Shown here: in pieces, positions 35,724 to 47,420 of the stretch
Layout of the letters: each line of letters starts with the position of its first letter
Position numbering within the stretch: the stretch's first letter is position 1
Assembly: GCA_010093605.1 (NCBI GenBank)
Contig: MU004200.1
Coordinates: 564,155-628,154, forward strand
Direction of reading: 5' to 3'
DNA length: 64,000 nucleotides
Source: Lophium mytilinum
Lineage: Eukaryota > Ascomycota > Dothideomycetes > Mytilinidiales > Mytilinidiaceae
Made by a program: the position numbers and the translations under genes
The notes under the pieces: model-generated
What the model was told of the DNA's origin: nothing
Databases searched by the model: none
Seen by the model: the letters and a program-made list of their open reading frames with translations, nothing else

Positions 35724-37405
35724 ATGTTCCACCAAGGGGATCTTCAGAGCGGCATTGCGCTCGCCATCCAGCAGTCTAAATCGGTCGCTTGTTTTGTACG
35801 AGGTTCGTACTCTAACTCCTATGAATCCATATCTAAGCTCAGATCATAGGAATGCAGGCTGACGACTCATTTCAGACGACAACGAGGAAAGCGAGCTCTG
35901 GGAAGAGGACTGGCTCCAGGATGAGGACGTATGTGTCCGATCGCCATCCCCGGAGAGCACATCATGCTTACAGTCTATCTACAGATCTCATCACTCCTCG
36001 CGCAAACCACGGTCCTCCTCCGCATGCAAGCAGGATCCACGGAAGCGGGCTTCCTTGCCGCGTTCTGTCCTCTCAAGAGCATACCTACGCTAGTTGTTAT
36101 ACAGTATGCGCTTCATAATCGCGTATGGGAATATCGGGGCTGACGAATGGGTGCTATAGTAATGGTCAACTCCGCGAACACCTGACCGGCGGCAGCGGGA
36201 TAACAAAAGAGGAATTCACGGCGCGGTTACGAGCTGTATTGAGCCCACAAGAAGAGAAGACTACTGCGGGATCACAAGTCGAGCCTGCAACAAGCATGTC
36301 GTCTGTACCGTCCACTCCTAATCCAACATCACAAGCTCCACAACCCACTGCTTCCGCTCCCAACACAACCACTAACCCGACCGCCGTCACCTCTCTCCTC
36401 GCCGACCGGGCCGCCCGCCTCGAAAAAGACAAACTCGCCAAAGAAGCCGCCGAAGCCACCGCCCGCGCCGCCGCGCGCACGAAAGCAAAAGGCAAGGCCA
36501 AAGCCCTCGATGACGAGATCGTCGGCGCGTCTACATCCACGAAATCTGCGCAGCTAAGCGCAGCCGCACAAGCACGGAAACGTAAAGAAGACGAGAAATC
36601 AGAGCTCCGCCGCATACAAGCACTGATAGCCAACGACAAGGCCGAGCGCAAAGCACGAGGCGAAGAGCGGAAGAAAGCAGCTGAGGAACAGCGGCGATTA
36701 GCAGCCGGCGAAGCTCCAACTGAGGGCGTAGATTCCACAGATGCGTCGAGCGCGCAAGGGAGGGATTCAGGGAAGGGCAAGGCGACTCGACGGGCAACGG
36801 GCGCCGTGCACCTCAACATCCGCCTCTTCGACGGCGGCACGATCCGCGAGTCTTTCCCGCACGACGCAACGCTGCAAACCGTCCGCGAGTGGATAGATCA
36901 GGAGTTGGTAGCTACAGAGTCCAAACATCCCCCGTATACGTTTAAGCATCTTCTCCCGCCTTCCCCTAGCCGCTCGCTGTCTGCGTCGGACGAGGCGGCT
37001 GAGCTTACGGATATCGACCTCGCCCCATCTGCGACCCTCGTTCTCGTGCCCGTGACCGGGTACACGGAGGCGTACACAGGCAGCAGCGGCGGCGGCGTAC
37101 TAGGCTCGGTCGTCGGGGGCGCTAAGGGGGTGATCGGGAGTGCGTTCGGCGTGGTTGGCGGCGTGTTGGGGTACGTGACTGGGTATGGAGCCCAAGCGCC
37201 TGCGTCGAGCTCAGCGCCTCGGGGCGATGAGGAAGGAAGGGCAACGGGGGAGACTCGTGGTGCTGGGGCTGGCGATGGGCGAGTGCGTACACTCGCGGAT
37301 CAGCGGCAGGAGGGCGGAGCGGAGAGGGTTGAGAGGGACCGGCAGTTCTATAATGGGAACCAGACGAATTTTGAGCCAAGGCGGGATGAGGGGAAGGATG
37401 ATTAG
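35724..37405 (+). CDS. UBX-domain protein, erasin (UBXN4)-like
   Basis: Predicted Cdc48/p97 adaptor, 498 aa in four exons (35724-35802, 35876-35928, 35985-36103, 36160-37405). N-terminal thioredoxin-like (UAS-type) fold: MFHQGDLQSGIALAIQQSKSVACFVRDDNEESELWEEDWL then a segment with AFCPLKSIPTLVVI. The middle (about 120-290) is Ala/Lys/Arg/Glu-rich, probably helical coiled coil (ERKARGEERKKAAEEQRR). The UBX β-grasp lies at about 299-383 (HLNIRLFDGGTIRESFPHDATLQTVREWI). A Gly/Val-rich hydrophobic segment follows at about 394-431 (GSVVGGAKGVIGSAFGVVGG), then a charged tail. UAS-coil-UBX-hydrophobic order matches ER-anchored UBXN4, so a role in ERAD is inferred. The start was chosen because MFHQGDLQSGI matches the family N-terminus. 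Confidence 0.87.
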
Positions 37406-38508
37406 GGGGGTCAGTGGTGGAAGATCTGGTAGTGTAGGATTACGTTTTGTGTGTTTGTTCGTGGTGTCTTCATGGGTCTGATGATGGTAATTGAGAAAAG
37501 CAGTCTATCTAGTAGACGAGTGATAACAATAATTTGCATAGAGACTGGAGACGAAGTACAAGAGAACGCGGGAGAAGGAAGTTCAAGATGACGGATAGGT
37601 GGAACCCAACTCTTCGAATAAGACATGCCACAGCCAATCGTTGTGTGTACAAGGTTCAAGAGATCTTGCAGAGCCTTGCTGAGAGCCAGAGCACAGCTTG
37701 AACGGTACTCTAGTTGCGAGGCGTGTAAGTGGATAGACAGATTCCTTCTGCCCTAACCAAAAAAAAGACAAAAAACTGCTCAGCTGCACTCGGAATCGAA
37801 CTGGGGCCTCAAGTCTAGTTCAAATCTAAGCAACAGCTAAGAAGGTTTTTTTGGGTTATTTGGTTTGTGTAATCAAGGGTGTTAATGGCGTACAAGAGCA
37901 GCACAGGTAGACCACACCCAAGATTGATAGACGAAGGAAATAATTAGCTTTATGTACTCTCGTTTTCACATGTTCTCACGGGGTGAAATGCGGGCGAATC
38001 GTTTGGGAACAGATAAGTCGAGATAGCTCTGTGACAAATGATACGCATCAACTTGACCAATCGATACGCATCGTTTCAGACCGCAGTGTTTTGTTTGAAG
38101 GCTTTCTGGAGGATTTGAGAGCTGCACTGTAAGGCTAAAACATATCCAAAGATTCTTGAGGCATTCCACAGCTCTGCATACCCCTTGTCATGACCTGTCT
38201 CGCAAGCTAGATGAAGCGACCTCAACAGCAAACACAACACAGTGACGAGTGTTTCAGCTGCTAATGTTATGTCCTTTGCGTATTTGGAGCCCCCCAAACC
38301 TCACTGCTAAACCCATGCTGTCTAAATTTGGATCAAACCCGGGGAAACGTGCACTAGCGCCGGCTCGGCTCGTTGGCTAAGTGCATCTTGTCCAACGTTC
38401 CACCTCGACCGTCGCCCATTCTTGGACAAAGACAAACGCACAGGGGCAGGCACCCTTCCCCTTCCCTCCTCACCGCTTCTCTGCACGCAACCGTTCTCGT
38501 CCGCTACC
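37406..38508. other. intergenic, no gene
   Basis: 1.1 kb between two plus-strand genes. A tRNA-like remnant may lie at about 37783-37850 on the minus strand (see rejected items). Otherwise I see UBX 3' flank and EAF promoter only. Confidence 0.4.
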
Positions 38509-40097
38509 ATGGCTTCCCCTGGTCTCGCCGCGTCGTCCCCAAGGCTCGTGGACCCCCAAAAGAAGGCACTCTTCAACATTCAGCTGAGCGACAGGGTCAC
38601 GAAGCCGAAGAGCTCCTCTGGGGACTTCTCAAGCGTCAAATGTACGGATCCCCTTCCAGACTCTCTGAGCCATGCTGATACCCGACTCCAGTCAACCACA
38701 AACCTCCACAGACAACGTCATCTCGGACCTCCGCCATCAGTCAGTCAGCCGGCAACCAATACTCCCTCACGCTCTCCGACAAAGACAAGGACACCAGTGA
38801 CACAAGCAACTATGTGTTCCGCGGTCAAAAAACACAGTCAAAGAAGTCATACGTCCTTATCTTCGACCCAGCAAAGCAAACCGCGACCCTCGAACCTCTC
38901 TCCTCAACCTATACCTTCAACCTAAAATCCACCCCGACCGAATCCTCCTCCTCCAAACTTGCGCAAAGATACCCCCAAATCAAACCCCTTAAGGATCACG
39001 ACTCCCAAGACGGCGCCGACGACCTCTTCGACGATGGTAAAAGCGTGGGCGGCTCCGATTCGGAACCCGACGCCCAAAACCCCTATGACTGGCGACACTT
39101 CCTCTCCCGCGACTCGGGTGCCTCATCCCCAGACATCCACAGCTCCCTGAACACGCCACGATCGGACTTCAGCCGCGGGACCCCTCTCATCGTAGCCCAT
39201 AAACCCCCACCCTCCGCCTCTCTCTCCAAAATCCCCCCCAAATCCCGCACCTCTACAACCTCCCAACCCCTCCCAACCCGCAAAGCCACCACCAGCGCAA
39301 CCAAAAAGCCTCCCCCAAACCCCACCGTCCGTCTCGACCGCCGCGCCTCAACCCGCCCCACCGATCCCCAACCCTTTAAAACCACCGCCGGCTCCAAAGC
39401 CAAGAAACCCGTCCCCAAATCCGCCGAAATCGTCCACTCCTCCGACGACTCCTCCTCCGACCACGACGCCACCACCTCTCGCACGATCGAAGACCCCTCC
39501 TCCACCTCAACCGCCCACCCCCCACGCGCCCTCGCCTCCCTCGGCCTCGGCCAATCCCTCGGCCTAGGCGGCGCCCGCGGCTTCCTCAAATCCCCCTCCA
39601 ACGGCCCCATCAGCCTGCACAGCGCAGCCAACAGCGCGAGCGGGAGCCCCGAGGCGTCGCCGTTCCGCAGGGCAGCTAGGCGGCAGAACAACGATGACGA
39701 CGACGACGTGATTGACTTTGGGGACACGGGGGGCGGGGGCCATAGCTCCGAGGAGGAGGATGATGGGTATGTGGAGGATGACGAGGAGGGGTCTGGGCTG
39801 GATCTTGTGGATGCGGATGCGGATGCGGATGTGGAGGAGATGGAGCTGGGGCCGCCGGTGAGGGAGCCGGTGAAGGGGGCTGGGCGGCGGATGAGTGTGA
39901 GTGGGTTGGTGCAGGAAGAGGAGGAGGAGGAGGCGGCGGGGGTAGAGGATGAGGATGAGGGGTACGATTTCGAGGCGGAGATGATGCAGGGGTTGTTGAG
40001 TCAGGATGATGAGGGGAGGGCGCCGCCGCCGCCGCCGAAGGGGCTGGGGGTCAGTATGGGTGGGGGGGATAGTGAGAGTGAGAGTGAGGAGGAGTAG
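38509..40097 (+). CDS. ELL-associated RNA polymerase II elongation factor EAF
   Basis: Partner of ELL in a complex that raises the catalytic rate of RNA polymerase II. 512 aa in two exons (38509-38641, 38692-40097) with a 50-bp GT-AG intron. The N-terminal EAF domain (about 10-150) shows FNIQLSDRV, the intron-spanning VKFNHKPPQTTS, NQYSLTLSDKD, YVFRGQK and SKKSYVLIFDPAKQTATLEPLSSTYTFNL, in the family order. The remainder is disordered: Pro/Ser/Thr-rich, then strongly acidic with Asp/Glu runs (QNNDDDDDVIDFGD, DADADADVEEMEL, EEEEEEAAG) and an ending SESESEEE. Acidic tails are also found in animal EAFs, where they activate transcription. Codon use in the tail is repetitive (GAT-GCG units around 39810), which may vary between strains. 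Confidence 0.88.
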
Positions 40098-40561
40098 TGG
40101 TGAGAATGTTAGGGATGCGTGTAATGTTTTGATCAAGGGGCGTTGTTGGTCTCGTCAATATTCGGAGTTTGGGCTTGTGTACAACATGTGGGACACATAT
40201 TAGATGGCCTGCAACGACGAAAGCTGAATCACGTTAGACCAAGACGCGCGGGTTCAGAACAGAACAGAGCTCGATATGATTTCATTGAAGGAATGGGCAA
40301 CGATCAAGTCCACCCAAATCGACAACACAGGGCTTTCCCTCGCCTGCCGCTAGACAAAGCCAACATGCAGCCGAGTATCTTTCCCTCATAAGTGCATTAC
40401 GATGTTGTTCCCTCCGAAGACTCCCAACGTCGCTCTCCTGAAGATCGGTCGATTCATGGTGTTGTAATTTGTCTCCCATTTTTTGATTTCGATATGCTGC
40501 CGCCTGCACTTCTCACACCTCCGTTTTGGCTATAATCGAGGGCGTGCTATCGAAACGACAT
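40098..40561. other. convergent 3' spacer EAF/RPS0
   Basis: 464 bp between gene ends; nothing recognised. Confidence 0.4.
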
Positions 40562-41677
40562 CTACCACTGGGCAGTAGGCTCGGTGCCCGCGGCCGCAGT
40601 TCCCCAGCCCTCAGTCGCCTCGGCGTTGGCAGTGCTGGCCGCAGCCCAGTCTCCACCCGCATCAGCATCCCAGCTAGCACCCGCCGCCGGAGCAGTGTTA
40701 GACGCAGCAGCGAACGCGCCAGCAGTGGCGCCGGAGACCTCCCACTCGTTGGAGAAGCCGGCCTCGACGGCACCTGGGCCAACCTCGTCGGCGCCGGGAA
40801 CCTTGGCCTCCTCCACACCGGCCGAGTCCTTGTTCTCTTCGGCCTCGGGATCGCGGTAGAAGTACAGATCGGTCATGACGTCCCACTCGGTGTCGCGGGA
40901 GGCGAGGGTGCCGCGGAGACGGAGGACTTCGCGGGCCAGCATCCACCATACGAGACCGATGGCGTGGCGGCCCTTGTTGTTGGTGGGGATGGCAACATCG
41001 ACGTACTCGGTAGGCGAGTCGGCGTCGCAGAGACCAATGACGGGGATGTTGACGTACGAAGCCTCCTTGATGGCTTGGGCGTCGGTGCGCGGGTCGGTGA
41101 CGATGATCAGGCGGGGCTCCTTGAAGCTGCGGGTGATGTAGTTGGTGAAGTTACCGGGGGTAAAACGACCGGCAATGGCGACGGCACCGGTGTGGGCGGC
41201 GAACTTGAGGACAGCACGCTGGCCTGGTGGTGGTTAGAGCAGATATATAGAGAAATTGGAAGAGGTTAGTACCATAGGGACGAGCGGAGATGACACAGAT
41301 GTCGGCTGGGTTGTCAATGGCGACGATGATGCGTGCAGCCAGGACAATCTTCTCCCACTTTGGAGGGGTCAGTTGGTGATATGGAAAATAGTAGGATATC
41401 ACATACGGTCTTGCCAATGTTCTGTTGTTGTTAGCATTCGAAACTCGAGATGGGGATTTAAGAGACTTACAATGACGTTGATACCATCTGGGCGAGTCTT
41501 CCAGAGATCTAGAAGTAAACGTCAGCCAAATGTTCCGTTCTCTAGCAGAGGAGAAGACATACAAGGCTCCATATGCACCTGCATGTTCTTGCTGCCCAAA
41601 TGACATTGCGCCGCGAGGAGCTGCTCAATGTCCTGGGATGTGGGGTTGAAAGCCGCGGGGAGGTTGGAAGGCGCCAT
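40562..41677 (-). CDS. RPS0: 40S ribosomal protein S0 (uS2)
   Basis: Small-subunit protein needed for 20S pre-rRNA maturation and 40S assembly; the laminin-receptor homologue. 304 aa in five exons (41677-41563, 41508-41471, 41421-41407, 41357-41273, 41223-40562) with four introns of 49-54 bp. Core sequence: [101 protein letters not shown] and [25 protein letters not shown]. The C-tail is Ala/Trp/Glu-rich ([16 protein letters not shown]) and ends EPTAQW, which is usual for fungal S0. Exon 3 is 15 nt and encodes only NIGKT. Short clustered 5' introns are typical of ribosomal protein genes. Confidence 0.97.
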
Positions 41678-41894
41678 CTTGTTGGTTTGTCGAGAATGAA
41701 GCTGTGAGACGGCTAGCAAGATGAGGTTTCGAGGTTGGTGCACAAAAGTTCGCGATGGAATTTGGGCGGTGCGCCAAGGATTTCGCCTATCCCGCCGGCT
41801 TAACTGCCCCGTTGCAGACTAGCGTGCGATCTCCGGATAAACTGCAGGAAAGACATTTGGCAGGAGCGTTAGACCTCATCAACGTCCAGCAGCA

Positions 41895-42921
41895 ATGCCG
41901 CCTCGAATACCTATCGCAACCTGCCTGCGGGCGTCAAAGGGTGCGTATTATCCCAATTGCCTCTACGAATGAAGCCACTGACAATCTCAAAGCCCCAGTC
42001 TCTTGCCTCCATGCCTCTCTGCCTATCCGACCCTTTTCAACAACCCCAATCCCCCAGATCCCGCGTCCCAAACGGAAACACCAGGACCAGTACACCCTCG
42101 CCCAAGCCCGCGCCCGAAAAGCTGCCAACTTGAGCCGGCGCGCCGTGCTGTCCACCGAGCGCTCTGCCGCCCTCGGCGACCCGGTGAAAGGTCTCACCAC
42201 CCCCTTCGTGAAATCCTTCGACACCGGTTCGGCCCCAGACCCATTGCCCGAATACCTAGAACCCGACTCCGCCCTCCCCAAGCCAGCCGAGAAAGCCCAT
42301 CTCAACTTCTTCCTCACGCCCGAGAAAGTCTCAGAGTCTGTGCTGTACTCGGAGCGCATCTCCACACCCCGCCCACCCAAGAAGGCTGAAGGAGACGTAT
42401 ACGGGATTCTCAATGACATCAGCCCGCAAGAGCAAGAGCAACAGCGCGTCGCGGTGCACGAGAAGGCCGCCGCGGCCGTCAGCGTGATCACTGCGCTCGA
42501 GAACGGGAGCTCAAAGGACCGGCTGCGCGTCAACATCCAGCGCTGCATCGACATGTTCGGCCGCCACAATACCGACCATATCCTGCCACCCAAGCCCGCT
42601 TCTTTGTTGACAGAGGGCGTGGTGCCGCCGACGCCAGAGACGAACGAGGAGGCGGCGAAGTGGCGCGCTGGCCCGGATACGGGGAGCAGTGAGGTGCAGA
42701 TTGCGATTCTGACGGCGAAGATTAGGACGCTGGCCGAGTTTTTGGAGACGCGGGGGAAAAAGGATATGCACAATAAGCGGAATTTGAGAGTCTTGGTACA
42801 TAGGCGGCAGAAGCTATTGCAGTATTTGAGGAGAAGGGAGAGGGGCGGCCCGCGGTGGCAGCATTGCATTGAGACGCTCGGGCTTACGGAGGGGACGTGG
42901 AAGGGCGAGATCAGCCTCTGA
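41895..42921 (+). CDS. MRPS28: mitochondrial small ribosomal subunit protein uS15m
   Basis: Mitoribosome protein of the S15 family, binding 15S rRNA in the small-subunit platform. I model 322 aa in two exons (41895-41940 and 41999-42921). The 58-bp intron begins GTGCGT and ends CCCCAG. Splicing yields MPPRIPIATCLRASKVSCL then HASLPIRPFSTTP, a convincing mitochondrial presequence. The unspliced frame also stays open from 41755, but its added residues ([10 protein letters not shown]...) look non-coding. The S15 domain is C-terminal (about 215-320): GSSEVQIAILTAKIRTLAEFL, KDMHNKRNLRVLVHRRQKLLQYLRR. The N-terminal 200 residues are a fungal mitoribosomal extension. The gene is divergent from RPS0, with a spacer of about 220 bp. 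Confidence 0.87.
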
Positions 42922-43396
42922 GATGCGTTGTGTTCGCATTTGTAGCATAGGTAGTGGTCAGGAAGATGGGACTGGAGGCATTGATATCATATGTATAAAA
43001 TGTAAAACTCCAGAAGCAATCGCATTCACCTTATTTGTGTCAATCATCATTCCGATCCCCAAGCATATCGATATTCGCATACAGACCACTCCTATCTGGG
43101 CACCAGGTTCTCCATTATAAGATCTATGTCTTGCTTCTTGTTTCCTCTAATCTTGTAAGCCATACATCGACCGTCAAAGCTACAAACTAGGTGTCAAGCT
43201 CAGCGACTAACTTCTCTTCGTTTTTAACAGCACACCTGAAAAGTAAACCTCGAAGACAGCGTGACTGCGGCGAACAAATGTAGGCAGGCTTCTGGCACAC
43301 TGGTAAGACAGGACTGTTGTCGTCATTGATAGTCGCACGTGAAAGCTTTGGTACTTTGGTCAATATATATCTAAACGCCCGAGTCCCCTCATGGTG
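42922..43396. other. convergent 3' spacer uS15m/LRP1
   Basis: 475 bp between gene ends; AT-rich, nothing recognised. Confidence 0.4.
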
Positions 43397-44137
43397 TCAT
43401 GAACTCCTTTTAGCCTTGCCCTTCGTCTTCCGCCCAGACTTGCCCTTCTTCTTCTCCTTTTTATCAGAGCTGCCCTCCTCTTCTTCCTGGGCTACATCCG
43501 CCACATCAGCCTTTCGCTTTGCCGAAAGCCGTACTTGCTCCTTCTGCTCCGCCATCTCATTGAACTTCACGTACGTGTTCGCGACTTCTTTCGCTTGTTT
43601 CTCCGCGCGCTCTTGGTCGTATTTCTCGTTGCCGGACTAGATGGTACGAAAAGTAATTAGCAAAGCTGGCATTACATAGCCTGGTTTTCAAGCGTGGAAT
43701 AAACGTGAATTGAATGTAAAATGAACCCACCAATCCAGCCTTAATGAACCTGCCCGCGGCGTCCTTATCGAGCCGCATGTTTTGCTTCACAGGCCCAGTC
43801 TCTGCAAGCTTAATTTTCTCATAGTATTGCCTTAGACGGGTGAGTTCAGTGAATATGGGGTGCTCTTTGGCTTTGATGCCGTTGAGTTGGAGATATGCTA
43901 CAAAGAAAGTAAATGAGTGAGTTGTAACATAGCATAACCTGTCAGGGTGGACGCACAAAATAGGATAGACTCGATCGCATAAGTGGTCATAACATAGAGC
44001 TTCGCCTTGTCAAGCAGCGGCAGCTTGCTCGCGGAGTCGGCAATGGGCGCATCGAGGAGCGGGGCGAGGGCTTCTTCGAGGTCGTCGATGTTGCCCTCGA
44101 GCACGTCCAGCAGCGGTTCAAGGGTGTTGAACTCCAT
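43397..44137 (-). CDS. LRP1: exosome cofactor Lrp1/Rrp47 (C1D family)
   Basis: Nuclear partner that binds the N-terminus of Rrp6 and guides the exosome in rRNA, snRNA and snoRNA 3' trimming. 195 aa in three exons (44137-43957, 43897-43731, 43636-43397). The Sas10/C1D domain spans about 1-115: LEPLLDVLEGNIDDLEEALAPLL, LPLLDKAKLYVMTTYAIESILF, SYLQLNGIKAKEHPIFTELTRLRQYYEKIK and RLDKDAAGRFIKAGL. The Lys/Arg-rich nucleic-acid-binding tail (KKEKKKGKSGRKTKGKAKRSS) is typical. An upstream in-frame Met (44188) would add 17 residues; I prefer MEFNTLEP. It is divergent from the PRKRIP1-type gene, with a shared promoter of about 340 bp. Confidence 0.92.
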
Positions 44138-44479
44138 GGCTGCGACTTCCTCTCCTTCGAGGTGCGCGGGGTGAGAGGTGGTGGGCAAATGAAGGTTGGG
44201 CGGTCATGGTTGTGGAAGGTCGATTGGAACTTTTTGAGGTTTATCGATCGCGCCAAGCATCTGCGGACCTCCGCGACAGCCTGACATCAACACATCACTT
44301 CGACGTTCACCACCCTTACCACCAGTCCGTCTGCACACAACTTCAGAGTTTCAGAGCTACCATCCAGGCGACTTTACCGCTATCGAGACAAGTTAATACC
44401 CCAACTACTACTCCAGCGACTTCATCACCTCAAACCCCCGCCTGCTCACCTCGCGCCTCACCCCATCCCCAACGCCACA
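44138..44479. promoter_or_regulatory. divergent promoter LRP1 / PRKRIP1-type gene
   Basis: 342-bp bidirectional promoter between two RNA-processing genes. C/A-rich near the plus-strand start. No specific site named. Confidence 0.45.
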
Positions 44480-45109
44480 ATGTCCGAACCCATCCCCGAA
44501 TCCATCCCCACCTCCGCCGACCCGCGCTCGAAACGCCCCACCAAGAAGCGCGCCCTCACGCCCCTCTCACAGCAATCCTCCCAAATCGAAGCGCTCTTCG
44601 CAAAGCCGGACCGCGAGATCAAACTCCCCTCCTCCCACCCCAAGCACCTCAACGGGCTGGCCGCGCCGCCCGAGATCGTCGCGAATGTGCAGGGCAGCAG
44701 CGCTGGCGCGGGGAGTGGCGAGTTTCATGTGTACAAGGCGAGCCGGCGGCGGGAGTATGAGCGGTTGCGGCTGATGGATGAGGAGGTGAAGAAGGAGGAG
44801 GCGGAGACGGAGTTCCAAAAGCAGAAGGAGGAGGTGGAGAGGCGGGATCGGGAGAAGACAGGGAAGAATAAGGCGAGGAGGGATAAGGCACGACAGAGGA
44901 AGGCGAAGAAGGGTAAGGCGGGAAGTGGGGAGGGTGAGGCGGAGGAGGGGCAGGATGGGAAGGGGGAGAAGGGGAAGAGGCTGGGCCTTAATCTGGCGGC
45001 ATTGAAAGGGAGGGGTGGTGAGGATGAGAGGGATGATGCTGCTGTGGTTGAGGGTGGGGAGGTTAAGAACACGGAGGAGATCGGGATTGTGATACACGAC
45101 GATGATTGA
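44480..45109 (+). CDS. PRKRIP1-type protein (DUF1168), spliceosome-associated
   Basis: Intronless, 209 aa. The family signature is FHVYKASRRREYERLRLMDEEV at about 82-103, followed by a long Lys/Arg/Glu helix (EAETEFQKQKEEVERRDREK) and a basic segment (KNKARRDKARQRKAKKGK). The human relative PRKRIP1 is found in the catalytic-step spliceosome, where its helix bridges RNA and protein parts; it also binds double-stranded RNA. Here the C-terminus is Gly/Glu-rich and ends EEIGIVIHDDD. The N-terminus has SKRPTKKRALTPLSQQSSQIEALFAKPDREI, a conserved fungal opening. Nuclear location is inferred from the basic clusters. It is paired head-to-head with the RNA-processing gene LRP1. Confidence 0.87.
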   Translation: MSEPIPESIPTSADPRSKRPTKKRALTPLSQQSSQIEALFAKPDREIKLPSSHPKHLNGLAAPPEIVANVQGSSAGAGSGEFHVYKASRRREYERLRLMDEEVKKEEAETEFQKQKEEVERRDREKTGKNKARRDKARQRKAKKGKAGSGEGEAEEGQDGKGEKGKRLGLNLAALKGRGGEDERDDAAVVEGGEVKNTEEIGIVIHDDD

Positions 45110-47420
45110 GTCTTTGGGATGGCTGGTGAGTAGACCAAAGAGCATCCGCCCGGCTGCAAATCATCCACGTTCAAGACAACTAGAATTGTCTCAGAGATAC
45201 GCAAAGACTATACTCGAGCGCTGATGCAGCCTTTTAGCACGTGGTCTCACGACGAACCACCATCTACTATCTCCAGGTGGGATGACGAGTTCAGAGCCAC
45301 TTGGCATTTTTCTGTATAATACCACATCTTTCTGTCTAGATTCCATCTTTCTCTAAGCTCATCGATATTGCATACTATCAAAACCTCTTCGCCTCGACTA
45401 CAGCCAACATTGGCATGTGACTTTGCGAGTGCCTTCTTCAGATGAGTAGCCCAACAGCACGCACAAGAATCTACCAGGGCGCCGGGCTCCTCGACGCCTG
45501 GTGAACCCCCGTAAAGCTTTGAACCAGCTCAAGCAATCGAGCGTATACCTTCAAACCCACAGCTGAAGACTGTATCAAAGCAGCACGCTCACAGAAGGCT
45601 GCGCGTCAGTCAACCCTCCGTATTGCTTATTATCACTGGCTCACATACGCATCCAAAGCCCTCCTCCTGCCCCGTCCACCCTCCAAACCCACCGCAGTCA
45701 ACTTTCATGATGCGGCGGATCCCCCTCCAGCCGCCCACCTCAAGGATCAATCAGAAACCCGCGTTTCCTCGCCCATAACTACTTATCACCACCAAACTTC
45801 CCCTTCCGTCTCCTCCTCCGAACACCCCCCGAGCGTGTCTCAGCAACCGTCAGATAAGCCATGCCTCCACCATCCCAACCACCCTCCGCGGTACAGGCTC
45901 GCGAATCGTACCAGGCAGCTAGAAAACCTATTATTATCTCACAAAGGGGGGGGGGGGGAGGCGCACAACCGCCAAATCCCGCATTCCCTCGCGTCCTTCC
46001 GCGGAACATTTCGACCCCTTCTAGCTTCAACGGCTACGGGATTCTAGCGGAATTGGCTTCGTGCTGATCGGGGAGCTGCGAGAGTTTATCCCAAGACTGG
46101 GCGGAGAATGGTTTCGAGAAACGTTCTAGAGACGGCTTAGCAGCAAGACCCACTGTGTACTCCACTATCGAACCCGGGTTTCGTTAAGGCGGCTCTAGCG
46201 TCAGCTTTGGAAGGGTTTCTCTACCGCTCGCGAGGTAGTGCCGGCCAATGGGCTTTCTCTCTCGTGTGGGTTCGAGTTTGGCAGTGGGTTGCGCGTTGGA
46301 TGGGTTGGATGGAAGGGTTTAGGGGAGCGGAGGGGGGTGGTTGCGCATAGTTCGCTGGGTGCTTTGCTGGGATTCCCAGCGAGCATCACTTGCAAGTCTC
46401 AGACTCTACGCTCTCGTTCACTGGACGCAGACTTGCATATAGATCAGTCTGGCCGCGTACGCAAGCGTCACTGCTTTAGAGTTGAACGAGTCGATACTCA
46501 ACAAAAACCGTATCGATGATAGAATATTTAATAGCTCAACAAGAAATTATTGGGGTATCTACAGCAAGAATCGAATCGCGGTAACTCCATATCCCCCCCC
46601 ACCGGCAATCCTGACCGGCGGTCTCGGTGAACGCCTCCAAAACCCACAGCCTCAATCCCAAACTCCACACCACTCCACCAACATCTCCATCAGCATCGAT
46701 ACCACACATGGGAAAGCTTCGGAGCTCAGACCTCCTTCGGGCCAAGCCCAGCCCAGCCATATCCTCGCACACATCACCCCACCCCCATGCCCAACTCCCA
46801 TGCCACCCCTCGGCACCGGTCCCTGGTGCCTGTGCTCACTTGCTGCACAACCGGACTCCCGCACGCGTTCTTTTTAATTCCATAATCTTTTCCAATTTCG
46901 CTTCTAGAAGGTCCTCGGGCGGGCCCGAGCGCAAGCCACCCCATATGCGGCCGGGCGGTAGTGCGCTTAACCACGGGTAACTGGCGCTAGGTGGCGCGAG
47001 CGGAATAGGAAGGTCGGTGTATAAAGTACAAGGACGGTTCCCAGCATCCGGGCGAGCTGCTTGTTGTTTGGTAATAGCGCGGATGCGATGCGCGGGGCCA
47101 GCAGCGAGAGGGCCAGTGGCGAGGATCGCGAGGTGGGAGGGGTGGGCAGGGAATGGCGTTTTCGATTGATATTGATACAGATGCGTTGGCAGTTGGCCGG
47201 GCCGATGGGAATGCGGTATGAGACTAAGGGTAATCTCTGAGGGCAATTTGGCTCCCTGTATGGCGGAGTTTCGTTCGGAGCTGATAATGCATCGAGGATG
47301 TAGGCCTCCCGACCCACTTTCCCCCCAGCTCACCCACCGCCTAGACGTGCGCGAACCGGGTTGGAGATTGCGCGAATGCGTGCCGGCATGATGTTAAGAC
47401 CCTACACGATGCCGAGCGTT
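45110..47420. other. long convergent intergenic region
   Basis: 2.3 kb between the ends of a plus-strand and a minus-strand gene. Short frames (up to 165 aa, 46836-47333 minus) show no domain, and none splice into a sensible protein. There is a 14-base G run near 45945 and a small palindrome around 46368-46382. No RNA gene was recognised. Confidence 0.4.

Noticed and set aside
37783-37850. tRNA-like stretch on the minus strand with a T-loop-like TTCGATTCC, partly pairing ends (AGCTG...CAGCT) and a following T run
   Set aside because: About 15 nt too short for a full cloverleaf, D-arm missing and T-stem mispaired. At most a decayed tRNA relic; tRNAscan-SE would settle it.
41934-42869. 311-aa antisense open frame over uS15m
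   Set aside because: Shadow of a GC-rich sense gene with a clear S15 domain; no recognisable product.
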